In this document: piece by piece, positions 52,340-64,000 of the stretch
Layout: every line of letters starts with the position of its first letter
Numbering within the stretch: position 1 is the stretch's first letter
Assembly: GCA_963575745.1 (NCBI GenBank)
Contig: CAUYUJ010016698.1
Coordinates: 151,001-215,000, forward strand
Reading direction: 5' to 3'
DNA length: 64,000 nucleotides
From: Prorocentrum cordatum
Lineage: Eukaryota; Sar; Dinophyceae; Prorocentrales; Prorocentraceae
Notes under the pieces: generated by a model
The model's input: only the letters and a program-made list of their open reading frames with translations
The model's database searches: none
Told to the model about the DNA's origin: nothing
Position numbers and translations under genes: made by a program

Positions 52340-55221
52340 CACGCAGCTTCAAACGTGATCTGCTTCGTGCCTGGCGCGTTCGAGCATCGGGTATACAAGC
52401 AAACATGCATCATACAACAAGGCCAGACACCACTGAACAAGCACGGGGGTATGCACGCAGCCATGCAAACAATCACATTGCAAACCAGTCACTGCAATAA
52501 GCAACCAAGATGTAGGCGCAACGCACTACGACTTCAGGTGTACATCCACAGGAAACTGCACATGAACACTACCTTGAGGCGGCTGCCACGAACCCACCCG
52601 CCAAGATTGGTCGAGACCTCCTGCTGGCAAGCCTATCTACCCATCCCGCCACCGTGCCTGGGTTATCGGTCAGAGGCCCCAAGGATGCTTGTGAGGATCT
52701 CTTGGGAGACCTCTCGGAAGCCTCTTGGAGGCGTTTTTTTGGGGGCGTCTCGGGGTCTCTTGGGGGCTTCTTGGGGTCTGACTTGGGCCTCCCGCGGCCT
52801 CTTGGGGGCCTCTGAAGGGCACTTCGGGGGCCTCTGGGGTGATCTTGGGTCAACTTGGGCGGAGGGCCCAGATGGCAGTTCGTGCTCTCCCTCGTGGGCC
52901 CCTCTCTGGGCTGAGGCGGTGCACGGCAAAATCGGAAGACAGCCAGTGGATTCTGACGGTTCGGGCCTCCTGGGCCGCCTCCAGGACGGCCCAGGACGGC
53001 CCAGGAGGCGCCCGCGAGGGCTCCCCAGGGCGGTCCTCGGGGCCATGTCTGCCCGTGCTGGGCACGCGTGTTCCCGAGCCACGCGCGCGTGGCTTCGTGG
53101 GGGAAGTCGCGCGGGCCTTGTGGACGTCGATTGGGTGGAGAGGAAGCGTGCTGCCAAGCAGGCCGCGGCGACAGAGGGTCGGGGAGCGGAGCCAGCCTCC
53201 GGGTGTTGTGGGCGGCGTGCGGCGCTATCCGCTGCAGCGACAGGGGGGGGGGGGGGCACATCGGAGGAGGAAAGACGCCACAAACATAACACTTTGGGCG
53301 CTCCGCGCAGATCTCTTGGATCCGCGATGGCGTTCCAGATGTGTAAAGGATGTTTCAAGCATGCTTCACACACGTGCGGAACATGTGAAAGACGTGTTCG
53401 GGACATGCTTCCTGCAGTTTTTGAGCACGTTCAGAGTTCGATGATAGGACTGTTAGGGTGTCCACTGTCGTGGCATCCACGGGGAGAGTCGCACGAGCCA
53501 GTCCCACGAGCGCCCTGGAGCGCGGGAGAGCGACCGGCATGCCGGGCGGCGGGCCCCTGAAAGAGCACCTGCAAGGTCTGATCCAGAGAGCTCGAAGGGA
53601 CCCGAAGACGCTCCAGTTTGTGCCTCGGGGCAAGGAAGCGGGTTCATCCTTGTGGAGTTCGATTAGTGGAGGGGAAGCATGTTGCCAAATATTTTCCAGT
53701 TGCCTAAGAAATGTTTCAAGCATGGTTTAAACGTGTAAAAACATGCTTGAAGCATTTTGATCACATGTTTTACACGCTGTAGAACATTACAGAGTGCCCA
53801 TTGTCATTGCGTCGACAAGTTTATACATGGGCAGTAGCACTATATAGAAAGGTATGGGATTTGCTCTGCACTTTGTGCGTAAGATCAAATGTCAAGCCCT
53901 GCTTAGTCTATAATCAGCTCTGCTCTGAATTCTATGATGTGTACATGCTCTCTCGTCTGTGCTATATACTAACTATCGCATTGTGGCACATCTCCGTCCA
54001 TAGATATCTTGAAATATCTTCTCTATATGCCTGCATATGTATATAAGCAGATATGGCCGTTGCCACAAGTGCTCTCCCTTTTTCTATCTTCCGTCTCTCG
54101 CTCTCTCTCTCTCTCTCTCTCTCCCTGTCTCTCTCTCTCTCTCTCTCCCTGTGTCTCTCTCGCTCTCCCTCTCTCTCTCTCTCTCCCTCTCTCTCTCTCT
54201 TTCTCTCTCTCTTCTCCCCTTTACTTCTGCTACTGACTTGTGGATGATTCAAGAGTCGCTTTGCCGCCTACTTTCAAACTCCTGTTGGAGAGGCTTCCGC
54301 CTTTCCGCCGACCCCAGAGAGAGATGTGCGGCTTCCGCGTTCTCCTCGTCGTGCTGTCTGCGTACAGCTGCTGCGGATCCGGCCCCCTCCTTCTCTGCGG
54401 TCTTGGAGGCCTCTTGGGCCGCCTCCGGGCCCTGCGGAGCCTGCGCGCCGTGGCCACGGGGGTCGTTCCGCCGACGCCAGCAATTGCGAAGGAATAGGTG
54501 CACGAAGAGCCGTTGGCCTCGATGAGTCCGATTGCGCAGCTTTCTGTTCCTGTGTGTTCGCGAGTTCTTGTTCGGACACGCGTGGTGTTGATGCAGACGA
54601 GCTGGCGCAGGAAGCAGCCGCGGCGGCCGCAGCTCCCGCGGCCTGCTGCCCGGCGCGGCATCGGGGCCGACATCATGCGTGTTCACGAGTTTTTGTGCGA
54701 ACACGTGGTGTTGATGCAGAGCAGCTGGCGCAGGAAGCAACCGCGGCAGCTCGGGCTCCCGTGGCCTGCCGAGGAATGCCCTGCGCGGCATCGCCACCTA
54801 CAGCGGGGGGAGGGCGAGGATGTGGAGGTGGAGGGTAACATGAGTATGAGGAGGGGGTGAGGGGGTGTAGTAGGTATGATGCGCGGCGGCTCTGCGCGCG
54901 AGGCGCGGAAGCATGACGGCGCAGCGTCTCGAATTTCGACCTCGCCAGCGCAGGCTGGCTGGAGCCAGTGAAGTTTCGTTTATCTTTGACTGTCCTGGCT
55001 GGCTGGCTGGATGCCTGGCCGCTCGGCGCGGGTGCGCCCCCCCTGCTTCCTCGTCCTCTTGCTTCCCTGCTCAGCCTGCGTGGGCACTGCGGCGCAGCGT
55101 TGCCGGCGGGCACTTGGCTTCCTCAATGCCGGCCAGCAGGGGCATTGAGTGTAGTCGTACGCGCGTGCGCCGGACGGCGCTGGCGTTGGCTTGCGCTCTT
55201 GAGTCTGAACTCCTCTCGCGG

Positions 55222-56508
55222 TGGAGGAGGAGGAGGAGGAGGAGGGAGGAGGAGGAGGAGGAGGAGGAGGAGGAGGAGGGGAGGGGGGGGAAGATGACGC
55301 GGAAGGTGAGGAGGAGAACGCGACGGGAGTTGAACACGCCACGGTGGTGCCACGGGCCTCGATGCGTTCCTTTGCCGCAAGTGCTGCACCGCCGCCGCTA
55401 TTTTTTGTTTCGGACTTTCGCTTGCAGTCGACGCCCACAGACGAGCGGCCCTAGGCACCCACGGGAGCCCCAGCAACGCGTAGCGCCCTATTATTCTACA
55501 ATTTTCAACTACCCACTGCCACAGAAATTATCCAGCCATTCCAATACCTCGCTCAATGCAGCGACGGGCTCGCCCGTGGGATGGAGTCCCCGCAGTCTCC
55601 GTGTTTGTTGAGGTGCCGCGAGCATCTGCAGTTGTCGAGCACCATCAGCAGACGGGGCCCAACTTGTTGGTGTGTTTGTTTTCCTTCCCCTCCTCCGCCT
55701 TCACCCCCCCTCCCCCGATTGAGGGGTGCTGTCGTGCACGCCGCGCATCGTACGGCCTTTTGGCTACCCAGTTTGAGTCTGCCAGGGCCCTCGCGCCAGA
55801 TCCTTCGCCCGGTCCTCCCAGCGCCCGTGTCCATCCAGTGGGCTCCGAGACTTCCACCGAAAATGGTGATACATGATTTGCCAGTTGTTATAACATGTGA
55901 TTCCTTTTGCCCTCACGTCTCACACCGCCTGTCACTGTAATTTATATTGGCTCGAAGTGCGCCGGCAGCGGCGCAATCCATATATTACCGAGCCGTCGCG
56001 ACAGCAGGCAGTGCTCAAACAGTACTGGCTCGGGTGCACCTTGTATTGAAAAAATACATCTAGCGAGTCAGGCATCAGTCAGGGACTTGCAGTGGCACAT
56101 CCTCCAGACCATGGCTAACCCAAACCCGCTGTGCGTTGTGGAAGTCCCCTTGCCTGCCTTCAGTTTCTTGGCCCAGGGGTTAGTCCTCCCGCTCCTCTGG
56201 TCTGGCCTCCCGCTCTTGCTGTCTGGTCTTCCCGCTCCTCTTGTTGGTCTGGTCTGTTCCTCCCGCTCATCTGGTCTGGTCCTCCCGCTCTTGCAGATGT
56301 TACGGCTTGCGCCGCACCGCCGACCTCTTTGGGGGCCCTTGATGGTTTCTTGCTGGTTCGTCGTTGTAGCAGCCTCTGGGAGCTGCGCGACCTTTCGAAA
56401 GAACGACACCATGCTGACGAGGGGTGTGGTCAGACACGTAGGGATCATGTTGGGGTTTCTGAGGACCTTATAATCGAAGACGCCTACGGCGAATCACTGC
56501 CGCCCAGT
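55222..56508 (+). repeat. Direct copy of A 21.1-22.4 kb with many small indels
   Basis: About ten one- to four-base differences from copy A within 1.2 kb, mostly deletions (for example GAGAACGCGACGGG for GAGAACCGCGACGGG, CGGGTGCACC for CGGGCTGCACC, GCCTGCCTTCAG for GCCTGCCCTTCAG). Elsewhere in the first half of the duplication differences are much rarer. Confidence 0.8.
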
Positions 56509-56775
56509 GTCTTGGGGAAACGCCTATGCTTCCGAACGTTGGGCTGGGGCTTCTTGGGCTATCTTGGGCCGTCCTCCCCGAGTCGGAAAGGAAAGCCTTC
56601 GGGGAACACGTGGGGTACGTGGACGAAGGAATGGAGGACTAGAACGTCTAGGGGCCCTCTTGGACGCATGTTGGAGGCTTCTTGGGAGCCTTTCGGGGCA
56701 CTTTGGGGCCTCTGGGCATCATCGGAGCCCCTTGGAGGCCCTTGGAAGTTTCTTGGGAAAATTGGGGTCGTCGGG
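56509..56775. other. Mosaic junction mixing two orientations
   Basis: The sequence alternates between words of forward A 22.41-22.74 kb (AAGCCTTCGGGGAACACGTG, GAGGACTAGAAC, GTCGTCGG) and of reverse-complement A 24.0-23.76 kb (GTCTAGGGGCCCTCTTGG, ACGCATGTTGGAGGCTTCTT, TTGGAAGTTTCTTGGG). Neither parent is followed for more than about 35 bases. Confidence 0.75.
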
Positions 56776-59233
56776 GCCGTCTTGTCTGACCGGGGAGGGC
56801 CATCCGGCAAGGGCCCCGACGAGCCTCCGGGCCCCCCGGGGTGCACATTTGCGGTCGAGGTCCCGGCCCCGGGCCCCCGGACCCGGTGCGCCGTTATATG
56901 TATAAGCCCCCCATCAACCTTCCAACGGGGCCTTCCAGGATCCTTTCACAAATCGTTCGAAATCCTTTCGGAAAGCTATCATAAAAAAGCCCCCCTATCA
57001 GCTTCTCAGAGGTCCCCAAGAGGCACCCAGGAAGCCCCACAGAGGCCCCGCTTCAAGAGAACCCCAAGAAGCTCCTAAGAGGCATCAAAACTGCCCTCCC
57101 AGAGGCCCCCAAGAGCGTTCCGAAGAGAAGAAACATCCTGGAGGACTCTGACCCACAACCCAGGCCCGGTGGCGGCATGGGCCGAAGAGCATTAAATCCG
57201 CCGCCCCCTGTTGATTCATCACAGGGGTGCCTGGCGTGCTGGATCCTTTCGGTTTTGGTTTTGGTTCTTTTTCCAAAAGATCTCCTCATGGGGTTTCGGC
57301 CAGCCCCGCTGGGGTCTGGGACAATGCCTGGGCGGTTCCCCCTGTCGCGTCCAAGACGGCCAATATGCGTCTAAGACGACCAAGATGGCCTCCAAGACGG
57401 CTAAGATGGCTCCAAGATGCCTCCAAGACGAGCCAAGATGCACTCGAGACGGCCTAAGACGGCCTCAAAATGGCCCAAGAGGCCCCCAAGAGGCCTCCAA
57501 TACGGCCCATGAGGCCTCCAAGAGGTCCTCAAGGGAGGCCCGAAGAGGGAACAAATCATTGATGTTCTTATGGTGTTTGAAAGATTTTGGCATTTGCGCC
57601 TTTTCGGCTTTCCGTCGGCCGAAGACGGCCCAAGAGGCCCCCAAGGTCGCGCCAAGATCGTTCACGAGGGCTCCAAGATGGCCCCATGACGGCCCAAGAG
57701 GTCCCCAAGACGGCCCTAAGAGGGTTCCAAGACGGCCGAAGAGGCTTCCAAGATGGCCCTGAGGCGCCCCAAGAGGACCCCAAGTCGGTTCCCTCCAAGA
57801 CGGCCCCCGACGACCAAGAATTTTCTAAGACGGCCAAAGAGGCCCCCAAGAGGTCCCCAAAGGCCCCCAGCAGGAGGCCCCCAAGAGGCCCCCAAGAGGC
57901 ACTCAGGATGCTCCCAGCAGGCCCCAAGAGTGCCCGAAGAGGCTCCCAAGAAGCCTCCTCCTCCGACTCTTCAAGTGTTCCCCGAAGGGACTCCTCATAT
58001 AGAAGCTCTAGCCCAACGTTCGGCCAATAGAAAAAGGCACTGGGCGGCAGTGATTCGCCGTAGGCGTCTTCGATTATAAGGTCCTCAGAAACCCCAACAT
58101 GATCCCTACGTGTCTGACCACACCCCTCGTCAGCATGGTGTCGTTCTTTCGAAAGGTCGCGCAGCTCCCAGAGGCTGCTACAACGACGAACCAGCAAGAA
58201 ACCATCAAGGGCCCCCAAAGAGGTCGGCGGTGCGGCGCAAGCCGTAACATCTGCAAGAGCGGGAGGACCAGACCAGATGAGCGGGAGGAACAGACCAGAC
58301 CAACAAGAGGAGCGGGAAGACCAGACAGCAAGAGCGGGAGGACCAGACCAGAGGAGCGGGAGGACTAACCCCTGGGCCAAGAAACTGAAGGGCAGGCAAG
58401 GGGACTTCCACAACGCACAGCGGGTTTGGGTTAGCCATGGTCTGGAGGATGTGCCACTGCAAGTCCCTGACTGATGCCTGACTCGCTAGATGTATTTTTT
58501 CAATACAAGGTGCAGCCCGAGCCAGTACTGTTTGAGCACTGCCTGCTGTCGCGACGGCTCGGTAATATATGGATTGCGCCGCTGCCGGCGCACTTCGAGC
58601 CAATATAAATTACAGTGACAGGCGGTGTGAGACGTGAGGGCAAAAGGAATCACATGTTATAACAAGGGCAGATCATGTATCACCATTTTCGGTGGAAGTC
58701 CCGGAGCCCACTGGATGGACACGACGCGCTGGGAGGACCGGGCGAAGGATCTGGCGCGAGGGCCCTGGCAGACTCAAACTGGGTAGCCAAAAGGCCGTAC
58801 GATGCGCGGCGTGCACGAGCAGCACCCCTCAATCGGGGGAGGGGGGGTGAAGGCGGAGGAGGGGAAGGAAAACAAACACACCAACAAGTTGGGCCCCGTC
58901 TGCTGATGGTGCTCGACAACTGCAGATGCTCGCGGCACCTCAACAAACACGGAGACTGCGGGGACTCCATCCCACGGGCGAGCCCGTCGCTGCATTGAGC
59001 GAGGTATTGGAATGGCTGGATAATTTCTGTGGCAGTGGGTAGTTGAAAATTGTAGAATAATAGGGCGCTACGCGTTGCTGGGGCTCCCGTGGGTGCCTAG
59101 GGCCGCTCGTCTGTGGGCGTCGACTGCAAGCTTGTGGAAAGTCCGAAACAAAAAATAGCGGCGGCGGTGCAGCACTTGCGGCAAAGGAACGCATCGAGGC
59201 CCGTGGCACGCACCGTGGCGTGTTCAACTCCCG
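56776..59233 (-). repeat. Inverted segment: reverse complement of A 23.76-21.21 kb
   Basis: From GTCTTGTCTGACCGGGGAGG on, the text is the reverse complement of copy A down to 21,208, with losses at about 57,789 (eight bases) and 57,985-58,030 (roughly 100 bases relative to A 22,391-22,575). It therefore faces the direct copy at 55,321-56,508 as an inverted repeat with arms of about 1.2 kb. The exit junction is CTCCCGAGGCCCC at 59,231, where inverted A 21,208 meets direct A 25,127 with two shared bases (CG). Confidence 0.85.
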
Positions 59234-61299
59234 AGGCCCCCCACAAAATCACAAGAGGGTTCCAGTATTTGTATCCTTCAGCGCTCTCTGGCCTTTTTCC
59301 CCCTGCCCCCTTCCCTGCGTGACCCGGGAGGCCCCGGGCGGCCCCCAAGAGTCCTCCAACATGGCGCCAAACGCTTCCAAAAGCACTCCCACGAGGGCCC
59401 CAGCAGGCCAAACATTGATTTTTTCAATAGTCTTGGAGGGTTGGCCTTCTGATCTCGGCGGCTGTCCGACGCTCCTAGGCGGCCCAGGAGACCTCCGAGA
59501 CCGCTCCCAAACAGCTCCAGAAGCGCCCAAGGCCGCCCCGAGGCGGTCCCGGAGGGCCCAAGGCTGGCCCAAGAAGCGCCCAGGGCCGCCCACGAGGGCC
59601 CCAAACAGGCCCGAAAGGTGTCCAAGAGACGGACCGCGCTCGGAAAACCCAGGGCTTCCGCTTCAAGAGAGCCCCAGGGGGCTTCAGATAGCTCCCAAGA
59701 GGCTTCAAACATGGCTCAGGACGCTTCCAGGAGCACCCCCCAAGAGGGTCCCAACAGGCCAAAATCGCTCGTTTGACTCAGGAATTGGAGGATCTTGGCC
59801 TTCTTGTCTGTTCGGATTTCCGACGCTCCAATGGGGCCCAGCGCGCCTCCAGGTCCGTTCCCAAACAGCCCTGGGCGGGCCCGGGAAGCCCCAGGGAGCC
59901 CGCGAGACCGGCCTTGCGCAACCCAAGAGTTCCTCGGCAGGATAGGGAGGGGGGGAGAGCGGGGGGGCCTCTGGCGCCCCGTGCTCCAGGAACGCTCCTC
60001 CGGAACATGGCGTGCGAACGATGAGGATCGGGGATCCCAATAAGCAAAAATCGTAGATTTCCTCTGGGGAAACTGATATTTTGGGCGTGTTTGCCTTTTG
60101 GGCGTCCACTGCGCCAGGGGGCGCCAGGTGCGACAGGTGCGACAAGTGCGCCCGCAGGGGACAGGGAGGCCTCAAAGTGGTCCGCGTAGGACGTACCTCT
60201 GCTGGGCCTCCCAGGAACTTACGAAAGTGGCGACAGTTGCCAGATCGCAGCCCCGCAGGGGACAGGGAGGCCTCAAAGTGGTCCGCGTAGGACGTACCTC
60301 CGCTGGGCCTCCCAGGAACCCACGAAAGTGGCGACAGTTGCGCAGATCGCAGCCCCGCAGGGGACAGGGAGGCCTCAAAGTGGTCCGCGTAGGACGTACC
60401 TCCGCTGGGCCTCCCAGGAGCCCACGAAAGTGGCGACAGTTGCGCATATCGCAGCCCAGCAGGGCACCGCGAACACAGGAGAGAAGAAGGAGGAGAGGGC
60501 GGGAGGTGGATACCACAGTGCTCTATTCAAAACGAGTACCCAACACAAGGAGGGTTTGGAAAAAAGGGAATGCCCAGAATTCCATTTTTTGTGTTTTTTT
60601 TGTTTTGTTCTCTCTCTCTCTCTCTCTCTTTTTGTTTTTTTGTTGTTGTTTTTTCTCCAATATATATATATATATATATATAGTGGGACTCTGACTCGGA
60701 GATCCCGCACATCCCCTGACATTTGGCCAGTACCGCGCCTCCCGGCTTCCCGGGGGACCCCCAAGACGCCCAAAGACAGCCCAAGACGACCCTAAGGAGT
60801 CCCCAGAGCGTAAAGAACGGCCCAACACGCTCCCGCGCAGCCCGAGACACGGCTCTCCAGGCCTACAGGAGGCCTCCAGAACCCCCAGGGGGTCCGGAAG
60901 AACCAACACCCCTGAGGAGCCGGGCTAACAAAACCCACGAGGCACAAACAAAACACAGCGCCGAACGACGCCGAGGAACTGGAAAAAATGGACATCCCAC
61001 AATTCCTTTTTCTTGTTTTTCAAGTTTGGCCCCCGGTCTACTCTCGCACAACACACCACAATTCAGACCCCGTCACCTCCCCAAAAAAACCCAGGAAGCA
61101 TTTGAGGGCCCCAGATCGTTGAATACCGAAAGGAAATGAATTAATGATTTCTGCGTTTCCGCATTTCCCTTCTATACGATTCCGAGGCTTGCGCAGGGCC
61201 TCCAAGGGAGTCCCTGGACGCAGGAAGCGACCAAAATGAGATTACATTATTTGGCCGATCAAGCCTAGCTAGATCTTGAGCGCGCGCGAAGCGCGCGCG

Positions 61300-61308
61300 A
61301 TGTTTTTG

Positions 61309-61372
<64 letters not shown>

Positions 61373-61461
61373 TCATTATTATTATTATTATTATTATTAT
61401 TTGTTTCTCTCTCTCTCTCTCTCTTCTCTATATATACTCTCTCTCTCTCTCTTATATATAA
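61300..61461. repeat. ATT/TTA, CT and TA microsatellite cluster (copy B)
   Basis: Occupies the slot of 27,189-27,326 after an identical CG hairpin (61,280-61,299). About 90 bp of ATT/GTT triplets replace the GT and T-run blocks of copy A; CT and TA blocks are shorter. Confidence 0.9.
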
Positions 61462-64000
61462 TGGATAGGGGGTCCCGGGCACCCCAAAGTGCACTGATCT
61501 ATCTTCTGGCCGTTTCGGGCTCGGCGGGGGGCGCCAAACAACGTCAAAGGGGGGCAAGAGGGCGCCAAGATGGCCCAATAACGCTTTAAGAGAGCCCAAG
61601 ACCGCACAAGAGCGTTTCAGAATTGGTCCAACATGGCTTAAAGACAGCCCGAGAGTGCTTCAAGACGGCCAAGATGCTCTCAAAAGGACTCCCACGAGGC
61701 ACTCAGGAGGCGAACAAAGTGTTATTTTCGATGGTTTTTGACGGTTTTTCGTGTTCTCGCTGTTTCGTGTTTCCGACTGTCCAAGACAGCCCACGAGGGC
61801 CCAGAAATCAGCTCATTTCGGCCCAAGAGACACCCAAAAAGGGCGCCACGACGGCGCAAGAGAGCCCCAAGACGGCCCAAGCGCGCCCCCCAAGACGGCC
61901 CACGAGGCGCTCAAGATCGCCCAAGAGGGCCCCAAGACGGCCCCAAGAAGGGCTCAAGAGGGGGAACACGAACCGACAATTCGAGCCTTCCGCCCCAAGA
62001 GGCCTCCAGGAGGCCCCAAGAGGCCCCCAACAGAGCCCAAGAGGCCCCCCAGAGGCCCCCTAGGTGCTCCACGAGGCCCCAGAGGCCCCAAAGAGGCCGC
62101 AACAGAGGCCCCAAGAGCACCCCAAACGGCCTCCAAAACATACCGGTGCATAGCAAAGGACCGCCTAGCCTATCGTGGCATCGCAGCGTTGCATGACATG
62201 GCATGGCACGGCACAGCACGACATAGCTAACCGTGTCAATGCATATCACAGTATGGTTCAGCATACCATCGTATTGCATTCCATAGCAGTGTTTAGCTGA
62301 GCCTCACACTGCAAGTCACGACGTAACATTGCCCAGCATGGCCTGGCATCTCATGACGCACCGTGGCGTACTATGGCATTCCAATGCGCATACATTACTA
62401 GAACAGCACCGTACTGCTCTGCGCAAGAGTAAACCGTGAACATACAAATATCACACCCCCGTTGTTGCTCTTACTGTCGTCCTGTTTATTTTAGCCTAGC
62501 AGTTCATAACATGGCATAGCATTGCATTGCATTGAATAGCACGGTATGCCGTGTCTGTGCATACCGTGTAACGCGGTAGCATCGTTCTTCATAGGAAACA
62601 TCGCATGATATGGCTCAGCGTATCATCCAACATATTACCATAGCATTTCACAGCACAGCATGGCATGGCATGCAATGCGCACTGTACGGTATATCATGTT
62701 ATTGCATTGCATACTGCATAGTGGCATTGCGCTTTATAGCGTAGCATGGCATATCATGGCGTTCCATAGCATAGTGCAACATGGCGCTGTAGCGCTGCAT
62801 TTTTCCTGGCCCATAGCTTGGCGACAGATCACCGGTCGACCGGTCGATGAGAGCGGAGGAGGAGGACTAAGGAAGGGGCAGAAGGAAACATATGATGTTG
62901 ACCTGCATTTGCATCTAAGGGGTAAATCGACCAGCAGGTCCCAGGCCACGCCAGTGGGGATAGGGATCGGTTAAACGATGCCCAGTTTGCCTCCTGCTGC
63001 TCCTCGAGCCGACGGTCGGGGGGCGCGTTGTCGGCGCGCGCCCCGCGGGCTCGGAGGAGCAATGCTTTGTGGTGCAGAGTGCCGCGAGTGTCGATCCTAG
63101 CCGCAGGGGAGAATATGGCGTTTTTTCTGCATATTTGCACGTGCGGGTTCCTTGACACGAGTTTCATTGATTGCCCCAAGTGCTCCGCAGCCACGCTCAT
63201 AGCATAGTGCAACATGGCGCTGTAGCGCTGCATTTATCCTGGCCCATAGCTTGGCGACAGATCACCGGTCGACCGGTCGATGAGAGCGGAGGAGGAGGAA
63301 TAAGGAAGGGGCAGAAGGAAACATATGATGTTGACCTGCATTTGCATCTAAGGGGTAAATCGGCCAGCAGGGCCCACGCCACTCCAGTGGGGATAGGGAT
63401 CGGTTAAACGATGCTCAGTTTGCCTCCTCCTGCTGCTCCTCGAGCCGACGGTCGGGGAGCGCGTTGTCGGCGCGCGCCCCGCGGGCTCGGAGGAGCAATG
63501 CTTTGTGGTGCAGAGTGCCGCGAGGGTCGCTCCTAGCCGCAGGGGAAAAATAAGTGCTCCGCAGCCACGCTCATAGCATAATGCACAATGGCGCTGTAGC
63601 GCTGTATTCTTCCTGGCCCATAGCTTGGCGACAGATCGCCGGTCGACCAGTTAAGCGCGCGCGAAGAGCATGCGTGGTTCTAGGGTCCCGGGGCCCCCAA
63701 AGTGCACTGATGTGTTTTCCGGCCGTTTCGGGCCCAGCGAAGGGCGCCAAAAAACATCAAAGGGGGCCGAGAGACGTTCAAGAGGGCGCCAAGATGGCCC
63801 AAGAGCGCTCCAAGAGAGCCCAAGACTGCACGAGAGCGTTTGAACATGTGTCCAAGAGGCCTCCAAGAGGGCCCAAGAGAGCTCCGAGAGACGTCCCGAG
63901 AGAGCCCGAAGAGGCCCAAATCATTGATGTGCATTGGTTTGTTCGATGATTTTCGCTTTCTCGCGTCCTCGAGCTTCCAATATTCGAAGAAGGTCGAAGA

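Larger units (their letters stand above)
40090..64000 (+). repeat. Segmental duplication, copy B (truncated by window end)
   Basis: Second copy of 5,969-29,871. Carries the same elements at the offsets given in the summary: CG-hairpin element 40,392-40,697, polypyrimidine tract 41,642-42,880, ATC arrays 44,728-45,558, phased arrays 50,832-51,300 and 51,568-52,059, M101 array 60,121-60,471, 437-bp repeat 62,765-63,654. It is collinear to about 56,505 and again from 59,232; between those points it is rearranged. Confidence 0.95.

Overview
This window reads as nuclear DNA of a dinoflagellate. The deciding evidence is an exact copy of the 22-nt dinoflagellate spliced leader at 2,413-2,434. GC-rich sequence, very abundant microsatellites, many diverged interspersed repeats and low density of convincing ORFs all fit. 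Species is not determinable from the sequence; a GC-rich free-living lineage such as Prorocentrum is a guess. I found no gene whose product I can name, and no rRNA, tRNA, CRISPR array or bacterial operon. Nearly all long ORFs are translations of simple or tandem repeats.

Layout. 1-3,840: interspersed repeats of a CCAAGAG-type GC-rich superfamily; one copy is split by a 0.71-kb insert that begins with the spliced leader and ends with a short A tract, the structure of a retroposed mature mRNA. 3,838-5,800: about 20 units of a 101-bp minisatellite. 5,969-29,871: a 23.9-kb segment (copy A) present again at 40,090-64,000 (copy B, cut by the window end). It contains a 1.2-kb polypyrimidine tract, ATC, GA, CT and GGA microsatellites, 5-bp and 14-bp phased degenerate arrays, two candidate small genes (9,206-9,583 and 18,001-18,207), more CCAAGAG units including a 385-bp triplication, a second array of the 101-bp family in opposite orientation, and a 437-bp tandem repeat. 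30,150-37,930: a further repeat mosaic, including a 1.2-kb GTA array, a CGCGACCCACC minisatellite, two MITE-like elements exactly 1,000 bp apart and inverted-repeat hairpins. 37,930-40,026: a stretch of different texture without recognised repeats.

Copy B is not a simple copy. At about 56.5 kb it switches to the reverse complement of A 24.0-21.2 kb, then at 59,232 jumps back to direct orientation at A 25,127, omitting most of the 385-bp array. The switch zone (56,509-56,775) reads as a mosaic of both orientations, so an assembly or consensus artefact must be excluded before it is read as biology.

The genes do not form a pathway. The interest of the window lies in genome dynamics: retroposition of a trans-spliced mRNA, families of repeat elements with shared leaders, hairpins and tails, and recent large duplication with rapid microsatellite turnover. 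Copy-B counterparts of copy-A features are at A + 34,121 (start), +34,128 (9-16 kb), +34,132 (16.5-21 kb) and about +34,101 to +34,132 (25-30 kb).
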